Positions 45,910 to 54,315 of a stretch of DNA of 64,000 nucleotides are shown here, in pieces. A program made the translations under genes and the position numbers. This DNA is from Corynebacterium urinipleomorphum (GTDB lineage: Bacteria; Actinomycetota; Actinomycetes; Mycobacteriales; Mycobacteriaceae). Where the stretch lies: positions 285,028 through 349,027 of the forward strand of contig NZ_LT706963.1 of assembly GCF_900155535.1 (NCBI RefSeq). The letters are read 5' to 3'. How positions within the stretch are numbered: the first letter of the stretch is position 1; every line of letters starts with the position of its first letter. The notes under the pieces were generated by a model, which had not been told where the DNA came from, searched no databases, and saw only the letters and a list, made by a program, of their open reading frames with translations.

Positions 45910-45938
45910 TTCAACCGTTCGGAGCTCTGACCTAGAAT
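45910..45938 (+). promoter_or_regulatory. Promoter of hemL
   Basis: TTCAAC (45910-45915), 17-nt spacer, TAGAAT (45933-45938), 7 nt to ATG 45946. Confidence 0.6.
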
Positions 45939-45945
45939 CGGGGCC

Positions 45946-47286
45946 ATGACTTCTTCCGCTTCTGATGCACACACCGCCCCGACGTCGCAGAACACCGCCC
46001 GTTCCGCCGAGCTGTTCACGCGCGCGAAAACCGTCACGCCCGGCGGCGTGAACTCCCCGGTGCGCGGCTTCGGCTCGGTGGGAGGGCAAACGCGCTTCAT
46101 CAAGGAGGCGCACGGCTCGACGCTTATCGACGTCGACGGGAACTCCTACGTCGACCTCGTCGGTTCCTGGGGCCCGATGATCCACGGCAACACCCACCCC
46201 CAGATCGTGGAGGCGGTGGAGAAAGCTCTGAAGGACGGCTTGTCTTTCGGCGCGCCGACCGAGGCTGAGGTCCGCTTGGCCGAACAGATCGTGGAGCGCA
46301 CTAGCGTGGAGCAGGTCCGCATGGTCAACTCCGGCACCGAGGCGACCATGTCCGCGGTGCGCCTGGCCCGCGGCTTTACTGGCCGGCCGAAGATCCTCAA
46401 ATTCGAGGGCTGCTACCACGGCCACGTGGACGCGCTGCTCGCGTCCGCCGGTTCGGGTGTGGCCACCTTCGCCCTGCCTGACACTCCGGGAGTGACCGGT
46501 GCGCAGGCCGGCGACACCATCGTCGTGCCGTACAACGATGTGGACGCGGTCCGCGAGGCCTTCGCGGCGCACCCAGGGGAGATCGCCGCAATCATCACCG
46601 AGGCCGCCGCCGGAAACATGGGCACCGTCGCGCCGGAGGGGGGTTTCAACCAGGCGCTCAAGGACATTGCCCACGCCGACGGCGCACTGCTGATCATCGA
46701 CGAGGTGATGACGGGCTTCCGCACCTCCTACCGCGGCTGGTTCGGCGTTGACGGGGTAGCCGGCGACCTCACCACATTCGGCAAGGTCGTCTCCGGCGGT
46801 CTACCTGCGGCGGCATTCGGCGGCCGCAAGGAGATCATGGAGAAACTCGCGCCCACAGGCCCCGTGTACCAGGCCGGCACACTGTCGGGTAACCCGGTGG
46901 CGATGGCGGCCGGGGCTGCGTCGCTAAGCCTGGCCTCCGAGGAGATCTACCCGCAGCTGAACGCCAACGCGGACCGGCTGGCCGGGCTCATCCACGACGC
47001 GCTCGACCGCGCCGGGGTCGCCCACAACATCCAGCGCGCGGCGACGATGCTGTCCGTTCGATTCGCGGAAGGTCAGGGCCGCAACTTCGCCGAGATGAAG
47101 GCCGCCGACACCTTCCGGTACGCGCCGTTTTTCCACGCGCTTCTCGATGCCGGGGTGTACGCCGCCCCCAGCGCCTTCGAAACGTGGTTTGTGTCCACGG
47201 CTTTGACCGATGCAGACTTTGAGAAGATCGAACAGGCGCTGAAGCCCGCAGCAACCGCAGCGGCGGCGGCCACGCCGGACGCATAG
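45946..47286 (+). CDS. hemL: Glutamate-1-semialdehyde 2,1-aminomutase
   Basis: PLP enzyme making 5-aminolevulinate from the HemA product. The class-III aminotransferase fold shows [36 protein letters not shown] and the PLP lysine in [18 protein letters not shown]. The length is 446 with an Ala-rich C-terminus. Leaderless start at ATG 45946. The following histidine phosphatase gene is 39 nt away with its own ribosome site. Confidence 0.95.
   Translation: MTSSASDAHTAPTSQNTARSAELFTRAKTVTPGGVNSPVRGFGSVGGQTRFIKEAHGSTLIDVDGNSYVDLVGSWGPMIHGNTHPQIVEAVEKALKDGLSFGAPTEAEVRLAEQIVERTSVEQVRMVNSGTEATMSAVRLARGFTGRPKILKFEGCYHGHVDALLASAGSGVATFALPDTPGVTGAQAGDTIVVPYNDVDAVREAFAAHPGEIAAIITEAAAGNMGTVAPEGGFNQALKDIAHADGALLIIDEVMTGFRTSYRGWFGVDGVAGDLTTFGKVVSGGLPAAAFGGRKEIMEKLAPTGPVYQAGTLSGNPVAMAAGAASLSLASEEIYPQLNANADRLAGLIHDALDRAGVAHNIQRAATMLSVRFAEGQGRNFAEMKAADTFRYAPFFHALLDAGVYAAPSAFETWFVSTALTDADFEKIEQALKPAATAAAAATPDA
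46132..46142 (-). repeat. Iterated 11-mer, copy 11 (reads GCTTATCGACG)
   Basis: In hemL, read CTT-ATC-GAC (LID). Confidence 0.9.
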
Positions 47287-47325
47287 GGCACCGGGGTAGG
47301 ACGCATAAGCGGAGAGGAGCTCACT

Positions 47326-47928
47326 ATGGCGAGGACCGTCGTGCACCTCGTGCGCCACGGGGAGGTATTCAACCCGGGCAAGATCCTGTACGGGAGGCTC
47401 CCGGATTTCCATTTGAGCTCCCGCGGGCGCTCCATGGCGGCGCGCACCGCCACCAGCTTCAAAGGGCGCGATGTCATCTACTTGGCGGCTTCACCGCTCG
47501 AGCGCGCCCAGGAAACCGCGGCCCCGATCTCCGAGGTCGTGGGCACGGGCATCCACACCGACCCGGATCTCATCGAGGCCGGCAACACATTTGAGGGCCT
47601 GCGCACCAAAGGTTTCCCGTCGCAGTTGATGAATCCGATCCGCTGGCGCCACATGACCAACCCCCTCCAGCCGAGCTGGGGCGAGCCGTACACGGAGATT
47701 CTGGAGCGCATGGAACGCGCTGTCGACGCCGCGCGTACTCACGCGGAGGGGCACGAGGCAGTATTGGTGTCCCACCAGCTGCCCATTGTGATGATCCAGC
47801 GCTCCGTAGCTGGCAAGCCGCTGGCCCACGTCTCCCGGCAGTGCGAGCTGGCCAGTGTCACCTCGCTGACATTCGACGGAGACACGTTGACCGGCTGGAC
47901 CTACGATGAACCGGCCAAGGATATTTAA
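47326..47928 (+). CDS. Histidine phosphatase family protein
   Basis: 200 residues of the phosphoglycerate-mutase-like superfamily: HLVRHGEVFNPGKILYGR at the N-terminus carries the phospho-His, AASPLERAQETA the Arg, and VLVSHQLPIVMIQRSV the second His. It lacks the extra features of a true mutase, so it is a phosphatase of unknown substrate. GGAGAGGAG precedes ATG 47326. It lies between hemL and the cytochrome c genes, a position kept in corynebacteria. Confidence 0.85.
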   Translation: MARTVVHLVRHGEVFNPGKILYGRLPDFHLSSRGRSMAARTATSFKGRDVIYLAASPLERAQETAAPISEVVGTGIHTDPDLIEAGNTFEGLRTKGFPSQLMNPIRWRHMTNPLQPSWGEPYTEILERMERAVDAARTHAEGHEAVLVSHQLPIVMIQRSVAGKPLAHVSRQCELASVTSLTFDGDTLTGWTYDEPAKDI

Positions 47929-47937
47929 GGACATTCA

Positions 47938-48552
47938 ATGCGCGCACGAACTCCCCGCACGATCAGGGCTCTCGCAACCGTTGTCGCGGGTGCTTTGTCC
48001 CTCTCGGCGCTGACGGCATGCGCCACCACGAATTCGGGCGAGACATTCTCTTTCCACTCGCCCGGCGGCCAGGTGGAGATCTTCTACGAAGAAGACGAGC
48101 GAGCTCCGCTGGAGGATTTCTCCGGCGAGTCCCTGATGGAACCGGGCACGCAGATCTCCCTTTCGGATTTTGACGGCCAGATTGTGGTGCTCAACGCCTG
48201 GGGTCAATGGTGCGCGCCGTGCCGCGCCGAGGTGGACGATCTGGAAGAAGTCCAGCAGCACCTTGCTCAGAAAGGGCAGGGCACCCAGCCCGCCGGCACG
48301 GTGCTGGGCATCAACGTCCGCGACCCGCAGCCGGAGATCGCCCGCGACTTCGTTCGGGACAACGGCGTGACCTACCCGTCGATCTACGATCCGCCGTTCC
48401 GCACTGCGGGTGCCTTGGGGGGCATCCCCACCTCGGTCATTCCCACGACGGTGATCCTGGACAAGCAGCACCGTCCTGCCGCGGTGTTCCTGCGGGAGGT
48501 CTCCGCTCAGGATGTCATCGAGGTCACCGACCGCTTGGCGGCTGAGGCGTAA
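47938..48552 (+). CDS. ccsX: TlpA/ResA-like thiol-disulfide lipoprotein
   Basis: 204 residues. The signal peptide ends in a lipobox (SLSALTACATT), so the protein is anchored on the outer face of the membrane. The thioredoxin fold has LNAWGQWCAPCRAEVDDL (CxxC) and the cis-Pro in SVIPTTVILD. It would reduce apocytochrome c cysteines with electrons supplied by CcdA, whose gene follows immediately. The symbol follows usage for system II; ResA-like is equally apt. Confidence 0.88.
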   Translation: MRARTPRTIRALATVVAGALSLSALTACATTNSGETFSFHSPGGQVEIFYEEDERAPLEDFSGESLMEPGTQISLSDFDGQIVVLNAWGQWCAPCRAEVDDLEEVQQHLAQKGQGTQPAGTVLGINVRDPQPEIARDFVRDNGVTYPSIYDPPFRTAGALGGIPTSVIPTTVILDKQHRPAAVFLREVSAQDVIEVTDRLAAEA

Positions 48553-49341
48553 ATGGGGGAGACGTTCGCTGACCTCGCCGCCTCCGGCCCTCTGCTACTG
48601 GGAATTCTCGCCGCGGCGCTCGCCGGGCTGGTGTCCTTCGCGTCGCCGTGCGTGGTTCCGCTGGTGCCTGGGTACATGTCGTACCTGACCGGCATCGTCG
48701 GCGGGGAGATGACCACGGCGACAGCCGACGGGGAGCTCGCCGTCGGCCGCAAGCGCAAGTGGGCGGTGGTCGGCGCAGCCGGCCTGTTCATCCTCGGGTT
48801 CACCGTGGTGTTCCTGCTTGCCACCGTCACCGTCTTCGGAGCGATCAGCCTGATCAGGCTCAACGCGGATACCCTCATGCGCATCGGCGGTGTGGTGACC
48901 ATTCTCATGGGCCTGGTGTTCATGGGCAGCGTGCCCATGCTGCAGCGCGATACTCGCATGCAGCCGAAGAGGTGGGCCACATGGCTGGGCGCGCCGCTGC
49001 TCGGCGGCGTGTTCGCGCTGGGCTGGACGCCGTGCCTGGGGCCCACACTCGGTGCGGTGGTCTCCGTGGCCGTGGGTACCGACGGGTTCACGGCGGTGCG
49101 CGGCATCGTCCTTGTCATCGCCTACTGCCTGGGCCTGGGCATTCCGTTCCTGCTCATGGCTCTCGGTTCCGCCCACGCGGTGGAGGCCATCGGTTTCCTG
49201 CGCAAGCACTCGCGTACCATCCAGATCATCGGCGGGGGGGCCATGATCGTGGTGGGCGTGCTGCTGCTCACCGGGGTGTGGAACACCTTCATCGGTTGGA
49301 CCCGCCAATGGGTGGATGGTTACGGCACGACCTTGCTGTAG
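48553..49341 (+). CDS. ccdA: Cytochrome c biogenesis protein CcdA
   Basis: 262 residues with about six membrane segments. The paired Cys are in SFASPCVVPLVPGYMSYL and GWTPCLGPTLGAV, the two halves of the internal repeat that shuttle electrons from cytoplasmic thioredoxin to the outside. It begins one base after the ccsX stop. Partner: the lipoprotein upstream. Confidence 0.93.
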   Translation: MGETFADLAASGPLLLGILAAALAGLVSFASPCVVPLVPGYMSYLTGIVGGEMTTATADGELAVGRKRKWAVVGAAGLFILGFTVVFLLATVTVFGAISLIRLNADTLMRIGGVVTILMGLVFMGSVPMLQRDTRMQPKRWATWLGAPLLGGVFALGWTPCLGPTLGAVVSVAVGTDGFTAVRGIVLVIAYCLGLGIPFLLMALGSAHAVEAIGFLRKHSRTIQIIGGGAMIVVGVLLLTGVWNTFIGWTRQWVDGYGTTLL

Positions 49342-49395
49342 CGGCCCGCGACTCGGGCCGTGAAGGCTGTGAGAGAGACGATTCGGAAACAACAC

Positions 49396-51111
49396 ATGCT
49401 TACTACCGCGACGACCTGGGCGAAGAAGCTTTGGCACTGGCTGACCAGCATGCGCACAGCGCTGGTCTTGCTGTTCCTCCTCGCTCTCATCGCGGTTCCG
49501 GGCGCGCTTTTGCCGCAGCGGGAAATCAGCGAGAGCCAGGTCAACGAGTACCTGGACGCCAACCCGGTAATGGGCAAGATTTATGACAAGCTCTCGCTTT
49601 TCGATGTCTTCTCGTCCCCCGTCTTCGTCGCTCTTTTGACCCTGCTGATCATCTCCCTGATCGGCTGCATCATTCCGCGCTCCATCGACCATTACAAGGC
49701 GTACACCGCGAAGCCAACGCGCGCGCCGAAGTATCTGCACCGCATGCCGCACCACGCTGCCGGCGACGTGGACATGTCCGTCGAGGACGCAGCGGCGCAT
49801 GCGGAGCGCACCCTGCGCAAGTGGCGCGTGGCGCGATACCAGCCGGAACAGGACCGTGCCGGGGAGCTCTCCCTGTCCGCCGAACGCGGTTACGCCCGCG
49901 AGCTGGCGAACCTGCTGTTCCACATCTCCATCGTCGCGCTCATTGCCATCTTCGCCTACGGCCGCATGGTCTTCTACGAAGGCCAGGTCATTGTGGTGAC
50001 CAACTCCGAATCGGAGTACGCGGTGCCCGTGGAGCAGTCGCGCGAATTCTGCAACACGTCCCCCGCCAACTTTGACACCTTCCGCGCCGGCCCGCTTTTC
50101 GACGGCACCGGGCTCACCCCCTTCTGCCTCGTCTCCCACGACTTCACCGCCAACTACCTGCAGAACGGGCAGGCTGACTCCTTCGGCTCCCGCGTCTCGT
50201 ACGCGGAGGGGGACGCAATGGCCACCGACCCGGACACGTGGGAGGAGTACACGCTGCGCGTGAACCACCCGCTGCGCATCGGCGGCGACCGCGTGTACCT
50301 GCAGGGCCACGGCTTCGCACCACAGATCACCGTGACGTGGCCGAACGGGGAGACCCGCACCCAGATGGTGCAGTACCGCCCGACTGACCTGACCTTCTTC
50401 CTGTCCAATGGCGTGATGCGTTTTGACCCGCCGGCGGGCATGTACCCGGATCTGGCGGAGCGCCGCCAGCACCAGCTGGCCATCGAGGGCGTTTTCGCGC
50501 CTACCGCCCAGTGGACCGGCCCGAACGGGGACATGCTGCAGTCCGCGTTCCCGTCCATGGATGACCCGGCGGTCTCCCTCGACGTCTACGCCGGCGATGC
50601 AGGCTTGGACACCGGACGCCCGCAAAACCTCTTCGCACTCGACCAGACGCTCATTGCCAACGGGCAGCTCGAGCGCGCCGACCGCGTGCAGCTCGCCGCC
50701 GGCGAAGAAGCGCAGATCCCCACCGGTAAGAAGACTCCGGACGGTGAGGACGAAGTGGTCACCGTGCGTTTCGACAGTGCCGCCGAGTACGCGAACTACC
50801 AGATCTCCCGCGACCCGACCCAGGGCTGGGCGCTGGCGGCCACCGTGATCATGCTCGGATCCCTCGTCGGCTCACTGCTGATCAAGCGCCGCCGCGTTTG
50901 GGTCCGCTTCCGCCCCGTGGAGGGCAGCACCGGCCGGGTCCATGTGGAAATCGCCGGTCTCGCACGCACCGACCGCGCCGGGTGGGGCAGTGAATTCGAC
51001 GACGTGGTCGAAGAGATCCTGCGCGGCCGTGTGGGAAGCACCCAAGCTTCCGCTTTCGGTGACCCCGACACCGTGAATCTGGACGATGACGACGAGGAGG
51101 AGTGGCACTAG
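49396..51111 (+). CDS. resB: Cytochrome c biogenesis protein ResB
   Basis: 571 residues from ATG 49396 (GGAAA 6 nt upstream); in-frame GTGs at 49360 and 49369 lack sites. TSMRTALVLLFLLALIAVPGALLPQ is the first membrane segment, and a large extracytoplasmic domain lies between segment 3 (LLFHISIVALIAIFAYG) and the last (WALAATVIMLGSLVGSLLI). With CcsB it forms the system II haem exporter and cytochrome c synthetase. Confidence 0.9.
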   Translation: MLTTATTWAKKLWHWLTSMRTALVLLFLLALIAVPGALLPQREISESQVNEYLDANPVMGKIYDKLSLFDVFSSPVFVALLTLLIISLIGCIIPRSIDHYKAYTAKPTRAPKYLHRMPHHAAGDVDMSVEDAAAHAERTLRKWRVARYQPEQDRAGELSLSAERGYARELANLLFHISIVALIAIFAYGRMVFYEGQVIVVTNSESEYAVPVEQSREFCNTSPANFDTFRAGPLFDGTGLTPFCLVSHDFTANYLQNGQADSFGSRVSYAEGDAMATDPDTWEEYTLRVNHPLRIGGDRVYLQGHGFAPQITVTWPNGETRTQMVQYRPTDLTFFLSNGVMRFDPPAGMYPDLAERRQHQLAIEGVFAPTAQWTGPNGDMLQSAFPSMDDPAVSLDVYAGDAGLDTGRPQNLFALDQTLIANGQLERADRVQLAAGEEAQIPTGKKTPDGEDEVVTVRFDSAAEYANYQISRDPTQGWALAATVIMLGSLVGSLLIKRRRVWVRFRPVEGSTGRVHVEIAGLARTDRAGWGSEFDDVVEEILRGRVGSTQASAFGDPDTVNLDDDDEEEWH

Positions 51112-51196
51112 CCGCCGTGCAGCTGCGCGCTAACCGCGCCCCAACCGCATAAGCTGCGCGTTCACCCCCAATAGAGCTAGCTGGCCTGTGAAGTCC

Positions 51197-51225
51197 TTGG
51201 TCGTTTTGGTGACGTGGAGTAGCTT
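51197..51225 (+). promoter_or_regulatory. Promoter of ccsB
   Basis: TTGGTC (51197-51202), 17-nt spacer, TAGCTT (51220-51225), 7 nt to ATG 51233. Confidence 0.65.
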
Positions 51226-51232
51226 AAAGTCC

Positions 51233-52252
51233 ATGCACGTCAACACCTCTCTGGCCCAAGTGTCGGACCTGTCTTTGCGGACCGCTTTCGCGGTCTACAT
51301 CGTTTCCCTGGTTCTGGCCTGCATCCACTACATGCGGTCGCAGGCTGTCATCGACCTGCGCCGCGAGCAGAAGGCTGCGGACAACGCAGAGGCCAAGGAC
51401 CGCGAGCTCGTCGCGGTGGGGCAGGGGGGATCGGAAGCGGTCGCCGTCGATAAGCCTGCGGGCAATTCCACTGAGCTCGATGCCGCGCGCGAACGTTCGC
51501 GGAAGATGGCGGGCATGGCGCAGGGCCTGATCTGGGTGGGCATCGCGTTCCACCTGGTGGCGATGGTCACGCGCGGCCTCGCGGTGAGCCGATTCCCGTT
51601 CGGCAACATGTACGAGTTCGTGCTCAGCTTCACCGCTGTGGCGATGGTCGTGGCGGCCGCGATCATCCAGCAGAAGCGCTGGCACACGATGTGGCCGTGG
51701 ATTCTCGCGCCCGTGATCGTGCTGATCTTCCTGGATGCGACGGTGCTGTACGCGGAAGCCGCTCCGCTCGTGCCGGCGCTGCGCTCGTTCTGGTACCCCT
51801 TCCACGTGTCGACCGTGTCCATCGGTGCCTCGCTTGGCCTGATCTCCGGTGTCTTCTCCCTGCTGTACCTGCTGCGTATCTGGCAGCCGCGCGGTGAGGA
51901 GAAGGGGTTCTTCGGTGCGGTGGCCAAGCCGCTGCCGAGTGCCAAGAAACTGGACTCGTACGCGTACAAGACCGCGATCATCACCCTGCCCGTCTTCGGC
52001 ATCGGCATCATGCTCGGCGCGATCTGGGGCGAGGTGGCCTGGGGCCGCTTCTGGGGTTGGGACCCGAAGGAGACCGTCGCTTTGATCACGTGGATCCTGT
52101 ACGCCGCCTACCTGCACGCACGCGCGACAGCCGGCTGGAAGAATGCGAAGGCCGCCTGGATCAACGTTGCCGCGTTTATCACCAGCGTGTTCAACCTGTT
52201 CTTTATCAATCTGGTTGCGTCGGGCCTGCACTCGTACGCGGGACTGAACTAA
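51233..52252 (+). CDS. ccsB: Cytochrome c synthetase subunit CcsB (CcsA/ResC-type, WWD domain)
   Basis: 339 residues, about eight membrane segments. The haem-binding WWD signature WGEVAWGRFWGWDPKET lies near residue 260, with conserved His residues in YPFHVST and near the C-terminus (SGLHSYAG). A charged cytoplasmic stretch of about 60 residues lies between segments 1 and 2. ATG 51233 is chosen over GTG 51188 because the promoter -10 is 7 nt before it. Confidence 0.93.
   Translation: MHVNTSLAQVSDLSLRTAFAVYIVSLVLACIHYMRSQAVIDLRREQKAADNAEAKDRELVAVGQGGSEAVAVDKPAGNSTELDAARERSRKMAGMAQGLIWVGIAFHLVAMVTRGLAVSRFPFGNMYEFVLSFTAVAMVVAAAIIQQKRWHTMWPWILAPVIVLIFLDATVLYAEAAPLVPALRSFWYPFHVSTVSIGASLGLISGVFSLLYLLRIWQPRGEEKGFFGAVAKPLPSAKKLDSYAYKTAIITLPVFGIGIMLGAIWGEVAWGRFWGWDPKETVALITWILYAAYLHARATAGWKNAKAAWINVAAFITSVFNLFFINLVASGLHSYAGLN
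51445..51455 (+). repeat. Iterated 11-mer, copy 12 (CGTCGATAAGC)
   Basis: In ccsB, read GTC-GAT-AAG (VDK). Confidence 0.9.
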
Positions 52253-52268
52253 CTCCCAGACTTTCCCA

Positions 52269-52287
52269 CGGTGCTTTCGGGGCACCG
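52269..52287 (+). terminator. Hairpin after ccsB
   Basis: CGGTGC/GCACCG with a 7-nt loop, 16 nt after the ccsB stop; no T-run. Confidence 0.35.
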
Positions 52288-52314
52288 GCGTGCAAGATTG
52301 TGCTGTAGTAGCAG

Positions 52315-52320
52315 TATTAT
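52315..52320 (+). promoter_or_regulatory. -10 element of the XRE-family gene
   Basis: TATTAT, about 32 nt before GTG 52352. Confidence 0.45.
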
Positions 52321-52351
52321 CCGTTCACGTCCAGTCAGAAGGAGTCCGCAG

Positions 52352-52618
52352 GTGCCTTCACCCCGTAAGAAGCTCGGCAAACCGGCAAGCGATATCCCCG
52401 TTTTGATCAAGCTTGGGGAGGCCTTGGCGCAACGACGCCGCGATGCCGGCCGCCTTCAGCAGGAAGTCGCATCTGCCGCTGGGGTATCACGGTCCACGCT
52501 GCACACGATCGAGCACGGTGGTGCCGGTGTGCGGTGGGAGAAAGTCGCCGCGGTTGCACAAGCACTCGGTTTGACTATCGAATGGGTGGAAGCCCCAGAA
52601 AAGGCTCCGCAAGGCTAG
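52352..52618 (+). CDS. XRE-family helix-turn-helix regulator
   Basis: 88 residues comprising little more than one Cro/CI-type domain: GEALAQRRRDAGRLQQEVASAAGVSRSTLHTIEHG contains the two helices of the HTH. GTG 52352 has AGAAGGAG upstream; the frame extends to 52271 but those residues would lie in the promoter. Target unknown; no adjacent toxin gene, so not obviously an antitoxin. Confidence 0.8.
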   Translation: MPSPRKKLGKPASDIPVLIKLGEALAQRRRDAGRLQQEVASAAGVSRSTLHTIEHGGAGVRWEKVAAVAQALGLTIEWVEAPEKAPQG

Positions 52619-52633
52619 CTAGAGCTCAGGCCC

Positions 52634-52942
52634 TCAGGGGCGCGGGGCGTCATCGCCCGGCTCATCCGAGTGGTTTCCGCGCTCGCGCCGTAACCGGCGC
52701 TCCTCTTCCTCCCGCGCTTTGCGCTCGGCTTCTTCCTTGGCGCGGCGCTCTTTGAAGCGGTTTTTCTCGATGTTCCACAGAAATTCTTCATCGTCGTCCG
52801 GCCCCTTGATGGCCGGCGTTTGCTGCTGTTGCTGCCTATTCGGGCGGATCGCCCCGTAGCGCTCTGCGCTGCCCGGGCCGAATGCGCGCCACAGCAACCA
52901 CGCTGCGAGGATGACCAGAAGAAGGAGAATGACGCGTCCCAT
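52634..52942 (-). CDS. Small membrane-anchored protein with charged coiled tail
   Basis: 102 residues: one N-terminal membrane segment (VILLLLVILAAWLLWRAF), a Gln run, the block DDDEEFLWNIEKNRFKERR, then a Glu/Arg helix likely to coil. This type recurs in Corynebacterium and its function is unknown. Minus-strand TAACCT lies 6 nt before ATG 52942. Divergent from the DUF4229 gene. Confidence 0.75.
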   Translation of the reverse strand: MGRVILLLLVILAAWLLWRAFGPGSAERYGAIRPNRQQQQQTPAIKGPDDDEEFLWNIEKNRFKERRAKEEAERKAREEEERRLRRERGNHSDEPGDDAPRP

Positions 52943-52983
52943 GCCCTTAGGTTACTGGTTCGCTTCCATCCGCTCGGGGCGGG

Positions 52984-52989
52984 TACGCT
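52984..52989 (+). promoter_or_regulatory. -10 element of the DUF4229 gene
   Basis: TACGCT, 8 nt before GTG 52998. Confidence 0.4.
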
Positions 52990-52997
52990 CTAGAACC

Positions 52998-53336
52998 GTG
53001 ACAGAGCCAGCAGCACCCCAGACCAGCGTTGATATGACCGCGCCTGCCATGGACGCATCCGCGCGCAAGCGCGCCAACCGCGCCGCACTCGTCTACGGCG
53101 GACTGCGCCTTGTGCTCTTCATCGTTCTCACGGTGGTCATTCAGGCGCTGGCCTTGCTTATCGACGCACCCATTCCCCTCGTCATGTCCGCCCTCCTCGC
53201 ACTGATCGTGGCGTTCCCTCTGTCCATGCTGATCTTCTCCAAACAGCGCGTCGCAGCGACTGAAGCGATGGCGGCGTGGAACGAGCAGCGTCGCGCCCGC
53301 AAGCAGTGGGTGAGCGACGAATTGGCGGACCGCTAA
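52998..53336 (+). CDS. DUF4229 family small membrane protein
   Basis: 112 residues: polar N-terminus, two membrane segments (LRLVLFIVLTVVIQALALLI and LVMSALLALIVAFPLSMLIF) and a basic helical tail. It fits the actinobacterial DUF4229 family, which often lies near menaquinone genes; function unknown. GTG 52998 fits a leaderless mRNA. The stop overlaps that of the convergent AEC gene. Confidence 0.75.
   Translation: MTEPAAPQTSVDMTAPAMDASARKRANRAALVYGGLRLVLFIVLTVVIQALALLIDAPIPLVMSALLALIVAFPLSMLIFSKQRVAATEAMAAWNEQRRARKQWVSDELADR
53156..53166 (-). repeat. Iterated 11-mer, copy 13 (reads GCTTATCGACG)
   Basis: In the DUF4229 gene, read CTT-ATC-GAC (LID), between its membrane segments. Confidence 0.9.
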
Positions 53337-54274
53337 ATTCCTTTTCCGAAGAGCAGCGCGATCACGATCATCGCTGGCAGTGATGCGAACGTGGTGATGA
53401 AGACGGTGTCGCGCGCGACGGTCTCGCCCGCACGGTAATTAGCGGTGTAGTTGTACACGTTTTGCGCTGTCGGGAGTGCAGAAAGGATCACTGCGGCGTA
53501 CAGGGCAGTCTCGTCCAGTCCTGCGAGCAGCCCCACTAGCCACGCCGCCGCCGGCATGAACGTCAGTTTCAGTGCAGAAGCCGTCAGGGTGGCAGGGCGG
53601 TCCGGCCCCTTCGCCAGCACGCTGCCGCCGCGCAGGCTGGCGCCGAAGCTCATGAGGATCATGGGAATGGATGCGCCGCCGAGAATCTCCAGCGGCTCCA
53701 TCACCGGTGCTGGCACCGTCCACCCGGCTGCGGAGACCACCAAGCCCAGCAGCGGCGCGACCACCACGGGAGCGGTGAGGCCCGTTTTCACCGCGGTGAT
53801 CACATTCCGTGCACGCGAATTCTGTGAATCCGGGTTGACGTCCAGCCCCGCGATGACGACGGGGGAGATGATGACCATCTGCATCAGCAGAACCGGCGCG
53901 ACATAGGTCGCGTCGCCGATGACGTAAACGGCGATGGGCAGACCAATATTCACCGAATTGAAGTAGCTTGCGGACGCCGCGCCGGCCATGCGCGTGGGAA
54001 TGTCCGCCTTAAAGAACAACGCGGAGACGACCCAGAACACCGCCATGGTCACCGCAGTGGCCAAGAAGACCACCAGAACGACAGGGGAGAGGAATGTGGA
54101 GGTGTCGGAGGTGGCCACGGTGGTGAACAGCAGCGATGGGGATGCCACCCAGTAGGCGACCCGGTTGAACATGAGGCGCTGCTCGCCGTCGCCGATCACG
54201 CCGCGGTGGGCCAAAATATAGCCCGCGCTGATCACGACGAAGATGATGGCAAAGCCGGTGATGACATCTAACAC
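53333..54274 (-). CDS. AEC family transporter (auxin efflux carrier-like)
   Basis: 313 residues with ten membrane segments in two halves. Family patterns: AHRGVIGDGEQRLMFNRVAYWVASPSLLF early, SYFNSVNIGLPIAVYVIG with the cross-over Asn-Gly-Pro region, and SALPTAQNVYNYTANY in the second half. Such carriers export organic anions or malonate; the substrate is not readable here. GTG 54274 has GGGAG about 10 nt upstream. Confidence 0.85.
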   Translation of the reverse strand: MLDVITGFAIIFVVISAGYILAHRGVIGDGEQRLMFNRVAYWVASPSLLFTTVATSDTSTFLSPVVLVVFLATAVTMAVFWVVSALFFKADIPTRMAGAASASYFNSVNIGLPIAVYVIGDATYVAPVLLMQMVIISPVVIAGLDVNPDSQNSRARNVITAVKTGLTAPVVVAPLLGLVVSAAGWTVPAPVMEPLEILGGASIPMILMSFGASLRGGSVLAKGPDRPATLTASALKLTFMPAAAWLVGLLAGLDETALYAAVILSALPTAQNVYNYTANYRAGETVARDTVFITTFASLPAMIVIALLFGKGI

Positions 54275-54315
54275 GAACGAATTACTCCCAGCGGGGGCTT
54301 ACCCCGCAGCTCAAA

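Noticed and set aside
48595..50625. 676-codon antisense frame across ccdA and resB
   Set aside because: Composition artefact; the translation is His/Arg/Gly-rich with no domain, while both plus-strand genes are well supported.
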